Positions 7,669 through 14,875 of a stretch of DNA of 15,833 bases are shown here, one piece after another. The notes under the pieces were generated by a model, which did no database searches, had not been told where the DNA came from, and saw only the letters and a list, made by a program, of their open reading frames with translations. Source of the DNA: an uncultured Bacteroidales bacterium (GTDB taxonomy: Bacteria; Bacteroidota; Bacteroidia; Bacteroidales; Bacteroidaceae); NCBI GenBank assembly GCA_937995875.1, contig CALKIW010000167.1, positions 1-15,833 of the forward strand. The letters are read 5' to 3'. Numbering within the stretch: the stretch's first letter is position 1; each line of letters opens with the position of its first letter. The translations under genes were made by a program, and so were the position numbers.

Positions 7669-9309
7669 ATGTTTAAAAATGTATATGTAGTTCTTCTTTC
7701 ATTTCTTCCGTTGTTGTCAATACTTGGGAATGAAGCAGACTATTCTAATTTTTATGTTCTAATAGTATATAATAGCATTCTTGCCGGACTTGGTATCATT
7801 GGACAATGGTTAAATAAAGATACTATATCTATATCTAGTCCTGAGGTGTGTATGGCATTTCTTTGTGTCATATCGTTATCAAGTGCATTAATCAAGGAAT
7901 ATCCAGTAAGCCATTTTATTTATTATGGAATAATGTCATCAACTCTGTTAGTAATGGTTTCAAAGAACTATGTTCGTGAAAGGTTACCCTTGTTGAAAAA
8001 GTCTTTGATCTGTGTTACTCTGTTAATCAATATTGTTATTTTAGTGGCAATTTTGTTTGATGGTAACATTATGATACTACATGTTGGAAACAGTGGCATA
8101 TTGGCAATATTCATATCGATATCTGTATGTACTCTTTTAAAGATTACGTTCAGTGAGAATTGTAATAAAATAATGGTAAAGGTGGGATGCACCTTGTTAA
8201 TTGCAGTTGATGTTATATATATATATATGCTTGAGAGTCGTACAGCATTTATTGTCATATCAATATTCTTGCTTGTTTGTAGTTCCTATAACAAACGTTA
8301 TCTTAGATATGGTTTGTTGGGCGTTATAGTAATTGTTTTTGCGTTCGCTATCATCGGTAACGAATCGAAATCTCAATCTTTTGTTGGACGTTCATTTATA
8401 TTACGCAATTGTTTTTCTCTGTTTGCTGATAATCCATTGGTTGGTACTGGGGGTATTGGTAGTTTTGGTGTAAAATATTCAATAAAACAGGCACAATATT
8501 TCACGACTCATACAGAGATGGATGATTATTTCTTAGTTGCAGATAATGTAATTGTTGCGTGTAATGAATTCGTTCAGTTACTATGTGAAGTAGGAATAAT
8601 AGGGTTGGGGATTGTCGTATTTATGATTTATTATGCAATAAAACATATAAAAGATGGTTATTTCCGTAATGTGTTGTTATTCTCTGTTCTTATATCGGCT
8701 TTATTCTACTATATTCTACATGCAGCATTGTTTTGTGCGTTAGGTGTTATATGTATCATTGTTGCATCTGCATATTCTCCGGTTTTATTAAAGATTAGTT
8801 TCTCTAGGTTTAATAGTCTGCTATTAAGTGCCCTTTGTGTTGCTGGACTTGTTTATTCTGCAGATCATCTTAGGGTCAGTAATAGTGTTAGGAAGTGCAT
8901 TGACAGAAGATTGCTTAGTGATAAACAAAAGATATATATTGTTGATAACTTTAGAGAAAATAAGATTTTCTTGGCATCATTGTCAACTTTTGATAATTCA
9001 GATGGGTTGAATGATAAATTGGACAAACTGGTTGTTCACTCCGATATTTTGTTCCATCAAGGACAAATGTTGAGAAGAAATAAAAGATATGAATTGGCAG
9101 AAAGAAAATTACAACTGGCTTCTTATATATGTCCAAATCGTTTCAGATATAAATACGAATTGTTTAAAATATATAAAGAGACGAATAATATGCGTAAGGC
9201 AAATGAAATAGCCGACCATATAAGCAGAATGCCAGTAAAGATAAATTCTCCGACCATATTCGCTATAAAAAAAGATATAGATAACTTCCTTCACTATAGT
9301 TGTAAATAA
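7669..9309 (+). CDS. O-antigen ligase/polymerase-like (WaaL/Wzy type) polytopic membrane protein with soluble C-terminal helical domain
   Basis: This 546-residue protein has about 11-13 predicted membrane segments over residues 1-400. A larger periplasmic-type loop contains the ligase-like motif 'GRSFILRNCFSLFADNPLVG' near residues 240-260 and then 'NEFVQLLCEVGIIGLG' near residue 299. The His that often precedes this NE motif in WaaL-type ligases is Cys here (ACNEF). The C-terminal 140 residues are soluble, charged and helical with TPR-like periodicity (RRNKRYELAERKLQLAS, then KYELFKIYKETNNMRKANE). Members of this superfamily transfer or polymerise lipid-linked glycans, and some O-glycosylate proteins. 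The IS4-family insertion is directly upstream; before it, the gene lay about 33 bp after the transglutaminase-like gene, so it probably belongs to the same operon. It could attach a glycan to a product of this locus, but that is inference. Confidence 0.8.
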   Translation: MFKNVYVVLLSFLPLLSILGNEADYSNFYVLIVYNSILAGLGIIGQWLNKDTISISSPEVCMAFLCVISLSSALIKEYPVSHFIYYGIMSSTLLVMVSKNYVRERLPLLKKSLICVTLLINIVILVAILFDGNIMILHVGNSGILAIFISISVCTLLKITFSENCNKIMVKVGCTLLIAVDVIYIYMLESRTAFIVISIFLLVCSSYNKRYLRYGLLGVIVIVFAFAIIGNESKSQSFVGRSFILRNCFSLFADNPLVGTGGIGSFGVKYSIKQAQYFTTHTEMDDYFLVADNVIVACNEFVQLLCEVGIIGLGIVVFMIYYAIKHIKDGYFRNVLLFSVLISALFYYILHAALFCALGVICIIVASAYSPVLLKISFSRFNSLLLSALCVAGLVYSADHLRVSNSVRKCIDRRLLSDKQKIYIVDNFRENKIFLASLSTFDNSDGLNDKLDKLVVHSDILFHQGQMLRRNKRYELAERKLQLASYICPNRFRYKYELFKIYKETNNMRKANEIADHISRMPVKINSPTIFAIKKDIDNFLHYSCK

Positions 9310-9316
9310 AACGAAA

Positions 9317-9324
9317 ATAATCAT
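9317..9324. repeat. Left 8-bp target-site duplication of the IS1595-family element
   Basis: ataatcat here is repeated exactly at 10368-10375. Eight bases is the usual duplication length for the IS1595 family. It starts 7 bp after the stop of the ligase-like gene. Confidence 0.85.
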
Positions 9325-9337
9325 CCGCATTTTGGTG
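9325..9337. repeat. Left terminal inverted repeat of the IS1595-family element
   Basis: ccgcattttggtg is the exact reverse complement of 10355-10367. Confidence 0.87.
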
Positions 9338-9405
9338 TTATTTAACTCTGTGGATTTGGCTGTGTGCCCAAATGTTGGTATCTTTATTGAAAATTGTTCA
9401 TAGAT

Positions 9406-10371
9406 ATGAAATTGTTAGAGTTCACGAAACGTTTTCCCGATGAGGAATCATGTGAGTTGCATTTGAAGCAAGAGCGTGAGAAAGCAGGTGTGGTTTGCAG
9501 TCATTATGGCTATACGCATCACAGATGGGACAAGTACAATAAATGCTGGGTATGCAGCAAATGTGGGCATCACACCACCTTGCGTAGCGGAACTGTCATG
9601 CACGGCTCCAAATTGCCGTTGATGTACTGGTTTACCGCTATCCACCTGATGACCTCAACAAAGAAGATTTTTTCGGCTTTTGAAATGCAACGTCAGCTTG
9701 GACACAAGCGTTACCAGGCCATTTGGGAAATGATGCACAAACTACGTTCCGTAATGGGATTGCGCGATGGCAAGTACAACCTGGACGGTGTGATTGAACT
9801 GGACGAGGGGTTCTTCACTTGTGATGACAAACGGAATGATGGTCAGAAGAAGGATCATTTAAAGTCCGGTCTGGGCAGCGAAAGGAAGGTCTCTGTGCTT
9901 GTTATGGCAGAGAGCGAGCCATGCGAACCAAAGAAGAAAGGGCAGAAATGTCGTAAGGTGGGTCACTTGAATATGAAGGTGATGAAGGATCTGAAGCCAG
10001 AGACGGTAAACAAGCTTGTCGGCGAAGGGCTTTCCAAGGGAGCAAAGATAGACTCAGACGCATATCCGTCACATGGCCAGCTTGAAAAAGTAGTTTCCGA
10101 GGTTAATGCAAAGGTTGTAAAACCGAAAGACACACCGAAGGCTCTTCCATGGGTTCACACGGCCATAGCAAATGCAAAGAGCCTGTTCAGGGATATGTTT
10201 CACGGCATCAAGGACGAATTCCTGCAAGAATATCTCAACGAGTTCTGTTACAATTTTAACCGCAGATATTTCGGGGATAGAGTGTTTGACAGACTTGTCA
10301 TAGCTGCTGTGTCCTACAAACCGAATTTCGAACATCGAATGTATGGGTATGTATCACCAAAATGCGGATAA
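9406..10371 (+). CDS. IS1595-family transposase (ISXO2-like) with N-terminal zinc ribbon
   Basis: I chose the ATG at 9406 (MKLLEFTKRFPDEESC), giving 321 residues; an upstream TTG at 9394 in the same frame is less likely. The N-terminus is a zinc-ribbon region with Cys31, Cys50 and Cys53 (CSKCG). The position expected to be the fourth Cys is Tyr34 (CSHYG), consistent with one G-to-A change in the TAT codon at 9505-9507. The catalytic domain has ELDEGFF, DSDAYPSHG, and the C-terminal signature HTAIANAKSLFRDMFHGI with EYLNEFCYNFNRR, as in the DD(N/E)K group of this family. The CDS runs into the right terminal repeat. Its last full codon and TAA stop (10369-10371) use bases from the target duplication. 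It is probably functional unless the zinc-ribbon change matters. Confidence 0.88.
   Translation: MKLLEFTKRFPDEESCELHLKQEREKAGVVCSHYGYTHHRWDKYNKCWVCSKCGHHTTLRSGTVMHGSKLPLMYWFTAIHLMTSTKKIFSAFEMQRQLGHKRYQAIWEMMHKLRSVMGLRDGKYNLDGVIELDEGFFTCDDKRNDGQKKDHLKSGLGSERKVSVLVMAESEPCEPKKKGQKCRKVGHLNMKVMKDLKPETVNKLVGEGLSKGAKIDSDAYPSHGQLEKVVSEVNAKVVKPKDTPKALPWVHTAIANAKSLFRDMFHGIKDEFLQEYLNEFCYNFNRRYFGDRVFDRLVIAAVSYKPNFEHRMYGYVSPKCG
10355..10367. repeat. Right terminal inverted repeat of the IS1595-family element
   Basis: caccaaaatgcgg, exact complement of the left end. It encodes the last residues of the transposase. Confidence 0.87.
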
Positions 10372-10375
10372 TCAT
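10368..10375. repeat. Right 8-bp target-site duplication of the IS1595-family element
   Basis: An exact second copy of ataatcat (9317-9324). Its second to fourth bases form the TAA that ends the transposase. Confidence 0.85.
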
Positions 10376-10491
10376 TAAACGTAATATAAGGTTGTTGACA
10401 GAAATTGATAAATTAATTTTTAAGAAAAGTCATTTAGTCAATCTTTAGTAAAGTTAAAAAGAAAATCTTAATAAAAACAAATTTTGAATTT

Positions 10492-11226
10492 ATGAGTAAT
10501 AATATTATTTTTCTTGTTTTTTTATTTCTTGTGGTTGCAACAAATTTTGTCATAGTGTTCTTTATAAGAAAGCATCCCGAGAAAATTTCTGGATTCAAAT
10601 TGGAGGGTTCTGAAAATGAAATTGTTGAAAAATTAAACTGGGTTAATTTGTTGTGCCGAATGATTGTCATCGGCAACATCTTAACTTTAATTGGTGGAAT
10701 CGTTGCTGTTTGCTTTGAGAATATCCTGATATTCTCTTTATTGGTGTCTTTTCCAGTTCCTCTTGGGATTGTGTACGCATATAGTAAAAAAAATAGATCT
10801 AATTACACAGGGAGCAGTAATAAAAATGGTTTAATAGTTACAATTGTTTCTATTTGTGTTTTATTTGAATTATTTGGATTATTGGCAGTTTCCTGTTATG
10901 GTAATGGTAATTTAGATATTGTTACGAACCAAGATGAATTAGTTATTAACGGATTATATGGCACCAACATATCATATAGAGACATTAAAGAGATTGGACT
11001 AAAGAGTAATTTGCCAGAAATAAAGTTTCGCTCTAATGGTTTTGCTGTAGGATATACCAGATTGGGTAATTTCATTACTCAAGATGATTCACATATAATG
11101 TTGTTTACTCATTCTGATTCTTGTTTTATACGAATTGTTACGAAAAAAGACGAAGTATATTATTTGAGTTGTCAGAAATCTGATGAAACTGTTAAGGTTT
11201 TCAAGGAAATAAAAAAACATTTGTAA
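10492..11226 (+). CDS. Membrane protein with DUF3784-like N-terminus and bacterial PH-like C-terminal domain
   Basis: This 244-residue protein has about four membrane segments (roughly residues 4-25, 54-75, 79-98 and 110-133). A soluble C-terminal domain follows (about 137-244) with alternating beta-strand patterns: 'DELVINGLYGTNISYRDIKE', then a strand pair, then 'DEVYYLSCQKSDETVKVF' ending in a helix. That layout resembles the PH-like domains found on small membrane proteins of Bacteroidetes, and the N-terminal half resembles DUF3784 proteins. No catalytic motif is visible and the function is unknown. The 120 bp upstream follow the IS1595 duplication, are very AT-rich, and contain no clear promoter or Shine-Dalgarno sequence. 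The hydrolase gene starts 4 bp after its stop, so the two form an operon. Confidence 0.65.
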   Translation: MSNNIIFLVFLFLVVATNFVIVFFIRKHPEKISGFKLEGSENEIVEKLNWVNLLCRMIVIGNILTLIGGIVAVCFENILIFSLLVSFPVPLGIVYAYSKKNRSNYTGSSNKNGLIVTIVSICVLFELFGLLAVSCYGNGNLDIVTNQDELVINGLYGTNISYRDIKEIGLKSNLPEIKFRSNGFAVGYTRLGNFITQDDSHIMLFTHSDSCFIRIVTKKDEVYYLSCQKSDETVKVFKEIKKHL

Positions 11227-11230
11227 GATT

Positions 11231-12514
11231 ATGAAACGTTTTTTACTGTTTGTAATTTGTTATTTGTCTACTTGGACGGCAAACGCTCAAGAGGGGACAT
11301 GGTATGGAAAACTTGATATTCAAGGTACAATATTACCAGTCGTATTTCACTTTTCTGACGATGGATGTACCTTGGATTCTCCGGCTCAAGGGGCAAAAGG
11401 CATAAGGGCGGAGAGAATCTCGGAAGGTAATCACGTCAAGGTCGCTGTACCTTCTATTGGTGTTACATATGAAGGAGATGTAGATGGTAATAAGATAACA
11501 GGACAGTTTAAGCAGGGGGGCTATTCCTTCCCTCTCACCCTTACTGTTGATGTGCCAAGTGTAAAACGACCGCAAACGCCTGTAGGTCCATTTGACTATT
11601 CAACGGAGGAAGTATCATTCAATCGTGATACTTATACTCTCGTTGGAACTCTCACGTTACCAAAAGATTATTCTTCAAAAACTCCAGTTGTTCTTTTGCT
11701 GACTGGAAGTGGAGTGCAAAATCGTGATGAAGAGATATTTGAACATAAACCATTCGCTGTAATTGCTGATGCTTTGGCACGTAAAGGGATAGCATCCCTG
11801 CGTTATGATGACAGGGGATATAATGTCTCTAATGTCTCTTTGGAGAATATTACTATTGGTGACTATAAGAAAGATGCTCTTGCAGGAATTGAGTTCCTTC
11901 GTGACAAATTTTCAAAAGTAGGGTTAATTGGTCATAGTGAAGGGGGAACAATAGGTTTGATGCTTGCGTCTGAAGGTAAAATTGATTTTGTTGTTTCAAT
12001 GGCGGGTATGGTTGTTTCTGGGAAAGAAACGTTGTTATATCAGAATCGTTTATTACTGGAAACACTTAATTTGCCTGAAGACAAACTCGATAGATATGTT
12101 AGTACTATTGGGAACGTGTTGGATCGCGTATCTGAAGGTAAACCGGAAACAATAGATTTGTCTGCTGTTCCACAAGAATTTGTTTCTGATATTGTTAAAC
12201 TGAAGGAGAATTGCTCAGCACCATACATCCGTGACTTTATTACAATAGATGTGCGTAAATCGCTCTCTAAAATTCGTTGTCCGGTATTAGCACTAAATGG
12301 TAAACTTGACACCCAGGTCGAATGTAAGACAAATCTTGATGCTTTAGCAAAACATATGAATAATACTAAGTGTGATATTGCAGCATTTGATAATCTTAAT
12401 CATTTATTTCAACATTGTAAAACTGGGTCTGTGATGGAATACCAACAAATAGAAGAGACGATATCTCCGGAGGTTTTGCAAAAAATAGCAACTTGGATAA
12501 ATTCGTTATATTAG
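11231..12514 (+). CDS. Secreted alpha/beta hydrolase (esterase/peptidase type)
   Basis: This 427-residue protein has an N-terminal signal peptide ending near ANAQ (residue 20). An all-beta domain of about 100 residues comes next ('GTWYGKLDIQGTILPVVFHF', then a repeat-like strand pattern), as in Bacteroidetes esterase-like exported proteins. The alpha/beta hydrolase core starts near residue 135. The oxyanion region is TGSGVQNRDEE, the nucleophile elbow GHSEGG contains Ser236, the acid is probably Asp360 (NGKLDTQV), and the base is His391 (NLNHLF). The triad is complete and in the usual order. It should act in the periplasm or outside the cell on an ester, or possibly a peptide, substrate. It is co-directional with and 4 bp after the PH-like membrane protein and ends in TAG. 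Confidence 0.85.
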   Translation: MKRFLLFVICYLSTWTANAQEGTWYGKLDIQGTILPVVFHFSDDGCTLDSPAQGAKGIRAERISEGNHVKVAVPSIGVTYEGDVDGNKITGQFKQGGYSFPLTLTVDVPSVKRPQTPVGPFDYSTEEVSFNRDTYTLVGTLTLPKDYSSKTPVVLLLTGSGVQNRDEEIFEHKPFAVIADALARKGIASLRYDDRGYNVSNVSLENITIGDYKKDALAGIEFLRDKFSKVGLIGHSEGGTIGLMLASEGKIDFVVSMAGMVVSGKETLLYQNRLLLETLNLPEDKLDRYVSTIGNVLDRVSEGKPETIDLSAVPQEFVSDIVKLKENCSAPYIRDFITIDVRKSLSKIRCPVLALNGKLDTQVECKTNLDALAKHMNNTKCDIAAFDNLNHLFQHCKTGSVMEYQQIEETISPEVLQKIATWINSLY

Positions 12515-12574
12515 TCGTTTGTTCACTACATCCTTTGCTTATTTCATGATTATAGTGATAGATGCACTTTGAGA

Positions 12575-12970
12575 TCATGGAACATATAGTAAAATAAATT
12601 CCATATACCGTCTTCTTTCGATAGACGGTATTTTTTTGCCCTTCCAGTGACAGAACTGGATGTAATCACCTTTGAAATCACGGTTTCCAGATTCAATCTT
12701 CTTCAGTAGTGTGCTTTTGGGGTACTTGGTTCTGCTACCGAGGATTCTATAAGGCCCGACATTGTATGCCAGTGCGGCGAGTAGGAGGGAGTCTTTTCCA
12801 TATTGTTGAAACATCGTGCATAGTTCCTTCAGGTCTTTGCGTAAGAGTGCATCGGCTTCCCTCAGAGACATATTAGAAGAGTAATGCTCTCCTGGTCTTA
12901 GCTTGTGTCCATAACCGACATAGGGATAATCCTTCTTACGATGGATTCCTTCATAATATTTGATGCAGCA
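12575..12970 (-). pseudogene. 5'-truncated lysozyme (conjugative-transposon type) fragment
   Basis: The open frame from ATG 12871 encodes 98 residues, but lysozyme-like sequence continues upstream in frame to about 12964: IKYYEGIHRKKDYPYVGYGH, then KLRPGEHYSSN, then the visible MSLREADALLRKDL and LLAALAYNVGPYRILG. It thus retains the candidate catalytic Glu (YYEG) and the VGYGH motif typical of this lysozyme family. In Bacteroidales such genes often travel with conjugative transposons. The signal peptide and true start are missing: upstream the frame becomes unrelated sequence and reaches a stop near 13010, with no ATG. The C-terminus looks natural. I infer that the 5' part was lost when the neighbouring repeat or IS DNA arrived. 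Expression of an active enzyme is unlikely. Confidence 0.7.
12605..12637 (+). terminator. Intrinsic terminator after the hydrolase operon
   Basis: A perfect 9-bp stem (ataccgtct, 12605-12613, and agacggtat, 12623-12631) with a 9-nt loop is followed by a T tract through 12637. It lies about 90 bp downstream of the hydrolase stop and would end that plus-strand transcript. It is embedded in the 3' end of the minus-strand lysozyme fragment. Confidence 0.7.
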
Positions 12971-13112
12971 AATTATGAATACAACTTTATTATGGAAAGT
13001 CTTTTTCTAATTCCAATTGAAAATACGAATATCCACGTAATATGAATTTCTCTACTTTACATTATAACTTTCCATAATAAATACGGTCTAATAATATATG
13101 TTCAATCATAAA
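12971..13112. other. Junk-like junction between the lysozyme fragment and the IS21 element
   Basis: An AT-rich non-coding stretch with no gene. Its main content is the 96-bp segment bounded by inverted repeats at 12986-13081. A 31-bp AT-rich spacer then leads to the IS21 end. It does not resemble the sequence on the other side of the IS21 element. Confidence 0.5.
12986..13081. repeat. 96-bp segment bounded by 15-bp perfect inverted repeats (possible MITE-like remnant)
   Basis: tttattatggaaagt at 12986-13000 is the exact reverse complement of actttccataataaa at 13067-13081, with 66 bp of AT-rich non-coding DNA between. The internal TGGAAAG resembles the first bases of the nearby IS21 terminal repeat. 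No direct duplication is obvious. It could be a miniature inverted-repeat element, a relic of IS ends, or a chance hairpin in AT-rich DNA. Confidence 0.5.
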
Positions 13113-13184
13113 TGGAAAAGCCACTCTGCTTTGACCCTTTTGGCCAAACAGGATTGCTCACCTTGGCCATAATATGATTGACCC
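13113..13184. repeat. Left terminal repeat region of the IS21 element
   Basis: The outer 43 bp (13113-13155) pair with 15736-15778. The motif ttgacccttttggcc occurs at about 13131 and again at about 13172, the iterated terminal sites typical of IS21 transposase binding regions. Confidence 0.82.
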
Positions 13185-13287
13185 TTTTGGCCCAAATAAC
13201 ATTAACCACTTAGTACAAGTGTCGTTAGAGTTTTTTTGTGTAGATTTGAGAACCCGAGTCCTGGTGTAAGGGGTAATAATAAAATCT
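13185..13287. other. IS21 leader between the left end and istA
   Basis: About 100 bp inside the left end with no reading frame. The transposase promoter should lie here, but I do not see a convincing consensus. Confidence 0.35.
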
Positions 13288-14865
13288 ATGCAAATGAATA
13301 AAAGAATCAAGAACATTTTAAGATGTTATGCGGCAGGGATGGGCATCAAGGAAACGGCATCCACGTTCCATACTTCCCGTAACACTGTCCGCAAGTATGC
13401 CCGTCTGTTCCTTTCAAGTGGGAAAAGCATCGATCAGCTTCTCTCCCTTTCCGAGGAGCAGTTGCATGAGATGTTTGGCGGTACGGAATCCCGACGTCGG
13501 GAGCCTTCTTCCAAAAGGATTGAATTGGAGGCTTTGCTTCCCGGATATGTATCCCGCCTGACACGCAAAGGGATGAGTGTCAGGAAACTTTTCAATGAGT
13601 ATCATTCCGAGTATCCTGACGGTCTTCAGCTGTCTTCCTTCAAGCGGGCAGTCCGCCAGTACAAGTTCCACATCAAGGTCGTCGGCCATGTCGAGCACTA
13701 TGCCGCAGACCAGATGTATGTTGATTTTGCCGGTGACAGGCTTGAAGTTGTCGATGGGATGACAGGCGAGACGAAGAAGGCCGAGGTTTTTGTCGCTGTC
13801 CTGCCGTTCAGTCATTACACCTACTGTGAGGCCGTATGGTCACAACGCAAGGAAGACCTGATAAGGGGATGTGAGAACGCCATGCAATATTTTGAGGGTG
13901 TCCCGGCAGCCATCGTTCCCGACAATCTGAAAGCGGCCGTCACACGGAGCGACCGTAACGAGCCGGTCATCAATGACGATTTCGCCGCCTTTGCCGAGCA
14001 TTACGGCTGTGCGGTCTATCCTGCCCGTGTACGCCACCCCAAGGACAAGGCCCTGGTTGAGAACACCGTGAAGCTTCTCTACCGTTCCGTTTACCTTGAC
14101 ATAGAGGGGATGACATTCTCCAGCCTGGACGGACTCAATACCGCCATCCGCATTTCCCTGCTTGATTTCAACGAAAAGGTGATGGCCGGCCGGGAGGCGT
14201 CACGCAAGGAGATGTTCCTGCGCGGTGAGAAGGACTACCTCCGCCCGCTTCCACTGAAACGCTACGTCATGAAAGAGAAAAAGCTGATGACTGTCGGCAG
14301 GAACTCCTACGTATCGCTGTTCAAGCACCATTACAGTGTTCCCAAGGAACATGTGGGGAAACGCGTGACGATCCTCTACGATGCCGACACGGTGGAAATC
14401 TACTGTGGCATGAACCTTGTCGCCGCCCATGACCGCAGTGACGTCCCCCACGCTTATTCATGGAAAAAGGAGCACAACCTGCCGGGGCACTATGGCCCTT
14501 ATGACAAGGATCTTGAGGAACTCTTCCGACGTGCCTCGGAAATGGACAATATCGTATTGAATTATCTCCGGGAAGTGGAGCGTGTCATGCAGTATCCTCC
14601 AAAAGCGTTCAGATCCTGCCGGGGCATACTGACGCCGGAGAAAAAATACGGCCGTGACCGTCTGGTCGCTGCCTGCGCCTGCGCGGAACAGAAGCTGCAA
14701 TACGGGTATCAGGCCTTACGGGAGGTGCTTGAACTGGGAGAAGACGCGGATTTCTTTCCTGATGAGGACGGGAGGATACAGCCTGACATGACATCCCCGA
14801 TACCACTGACCCACAAGAACATACGTGGACGTGACTATTACAGAAAAGACAAACAGGAACAATAA
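13288..14865 (+). CDS. istA: IS21-family transposase IstA
   Basis: This 525-residue protein has an N-terminal helix-turn-helix (GMGIKETASTFHTSRNTVRK, about residues 18-37). A DDE integrase core follows, with Asp146 (YVDFAGD), Asp212 (IVPDNLKAA) and Glu258 (KDKALVENTVK), all intact. The C-terminal beta-domain contains 'YVSLFKHHYSVPKEHVGKRV', as in other IstA proteins. It cuts and joins the element ends with the help of IstB. A second in-frame ATG at 13294 is an equally possible start. istB starts 10 bp after the stop. Confidence 0.93.
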   Translation: MQMNKRIKNILRCYAAGMGIKETASTFHTSRNTVRKYARLFLSSGKSIDQLLSLSEEQLHEMFGGTESRRREPSSKRIELEALLPGYVSRLTRKGMSVRKLFNEYHSEYPDGLQLSSFKRAVRQYKFHIKVVGHVEHYAADQMYVDFAGDRLEVVDGMTGETKKAEVFVAVLPFSHYTYCEAVWSQRKEDLIRGCENAMQYFEGVPAAIVPDNLKAAVTRSDRNEPVINDDFAAFAEHYGCAVYPARVRHPKDKALVENTVKLLYRSVYLDIEGMTFSSLDGLNTAIRISLLDFNEKVMAGREASRKEMFLRGEKDYLRPLPLKRYVMKEKKLMTVGRNSYVSLFKHHYSVPKEHVGKRVTILYDADTVEIYCGMNLVAAHDRSDVPHAYSWKKEHNLPGHYGPYDKDLEELFRRASEMDNIVLNYLREVERVMQYPPKAFRSCRGILTPEKKYGRDRLVAACACAEQKLQYGYQALREVLELGEDADFFPDEDGRIQPDMTSPIPLTHKNIRGRDYYRKDKQEQ

Positions 14866-14875
14866 AGCTAAAATT

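Larger units (their letters stand above)
9325..10367 (+). mobile_element. IS1595-family insertion sequence, 1043 bp
   Basis: The element is bounded by a perfect 13-bp inverted repeat (ccgcattttggtg at 9325-9337, caccaaaatgcgg at 10355-10367). It is flanked by an 8-bp direct repeat, and its length fits the family. The pairing extends by an apparent extra AT on each side because the duplication itself begins and ends with at. It inserted just downstream of the ligase-like gene, without disrupting a visible gene. Confidence 0.88.

Noticed and set aside
9394..9405. TTG start for the IS1595 transposase
   Set aside because: The ATG at 9406 gives the usual N-terminus of the family, and the four extra residues add nothing recognisable.
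12535..12580. Weak inverted repeat catgat/atcatg after the hydrolase as a terminator
   Set aside because: The stem is only 6 bp with a long loop and no T tract; the hairpin at 12605-12637 is far better.
13131..13190. Repeated ttgacccttttggcc units as a CRISPR-like or regulatory array
   Set aside because: They fall inside the IS21 terminal repeats and have counterparts at the other end, so they are transposase-binding sites of the element.
13346..14037. Minus-strand open frames across istA
   Set aside because: They are shadows of the GC-rich istA coding frame, whose DDE residues and helix-turn-helix are clear.
14825..14875. GTG start making istB overlap istA
   Set aside because: The ATG at 14876 gives a normal-length IstB 10 bp after the istA stop; the extra residues are Lys/Asn-rich and not family-like.
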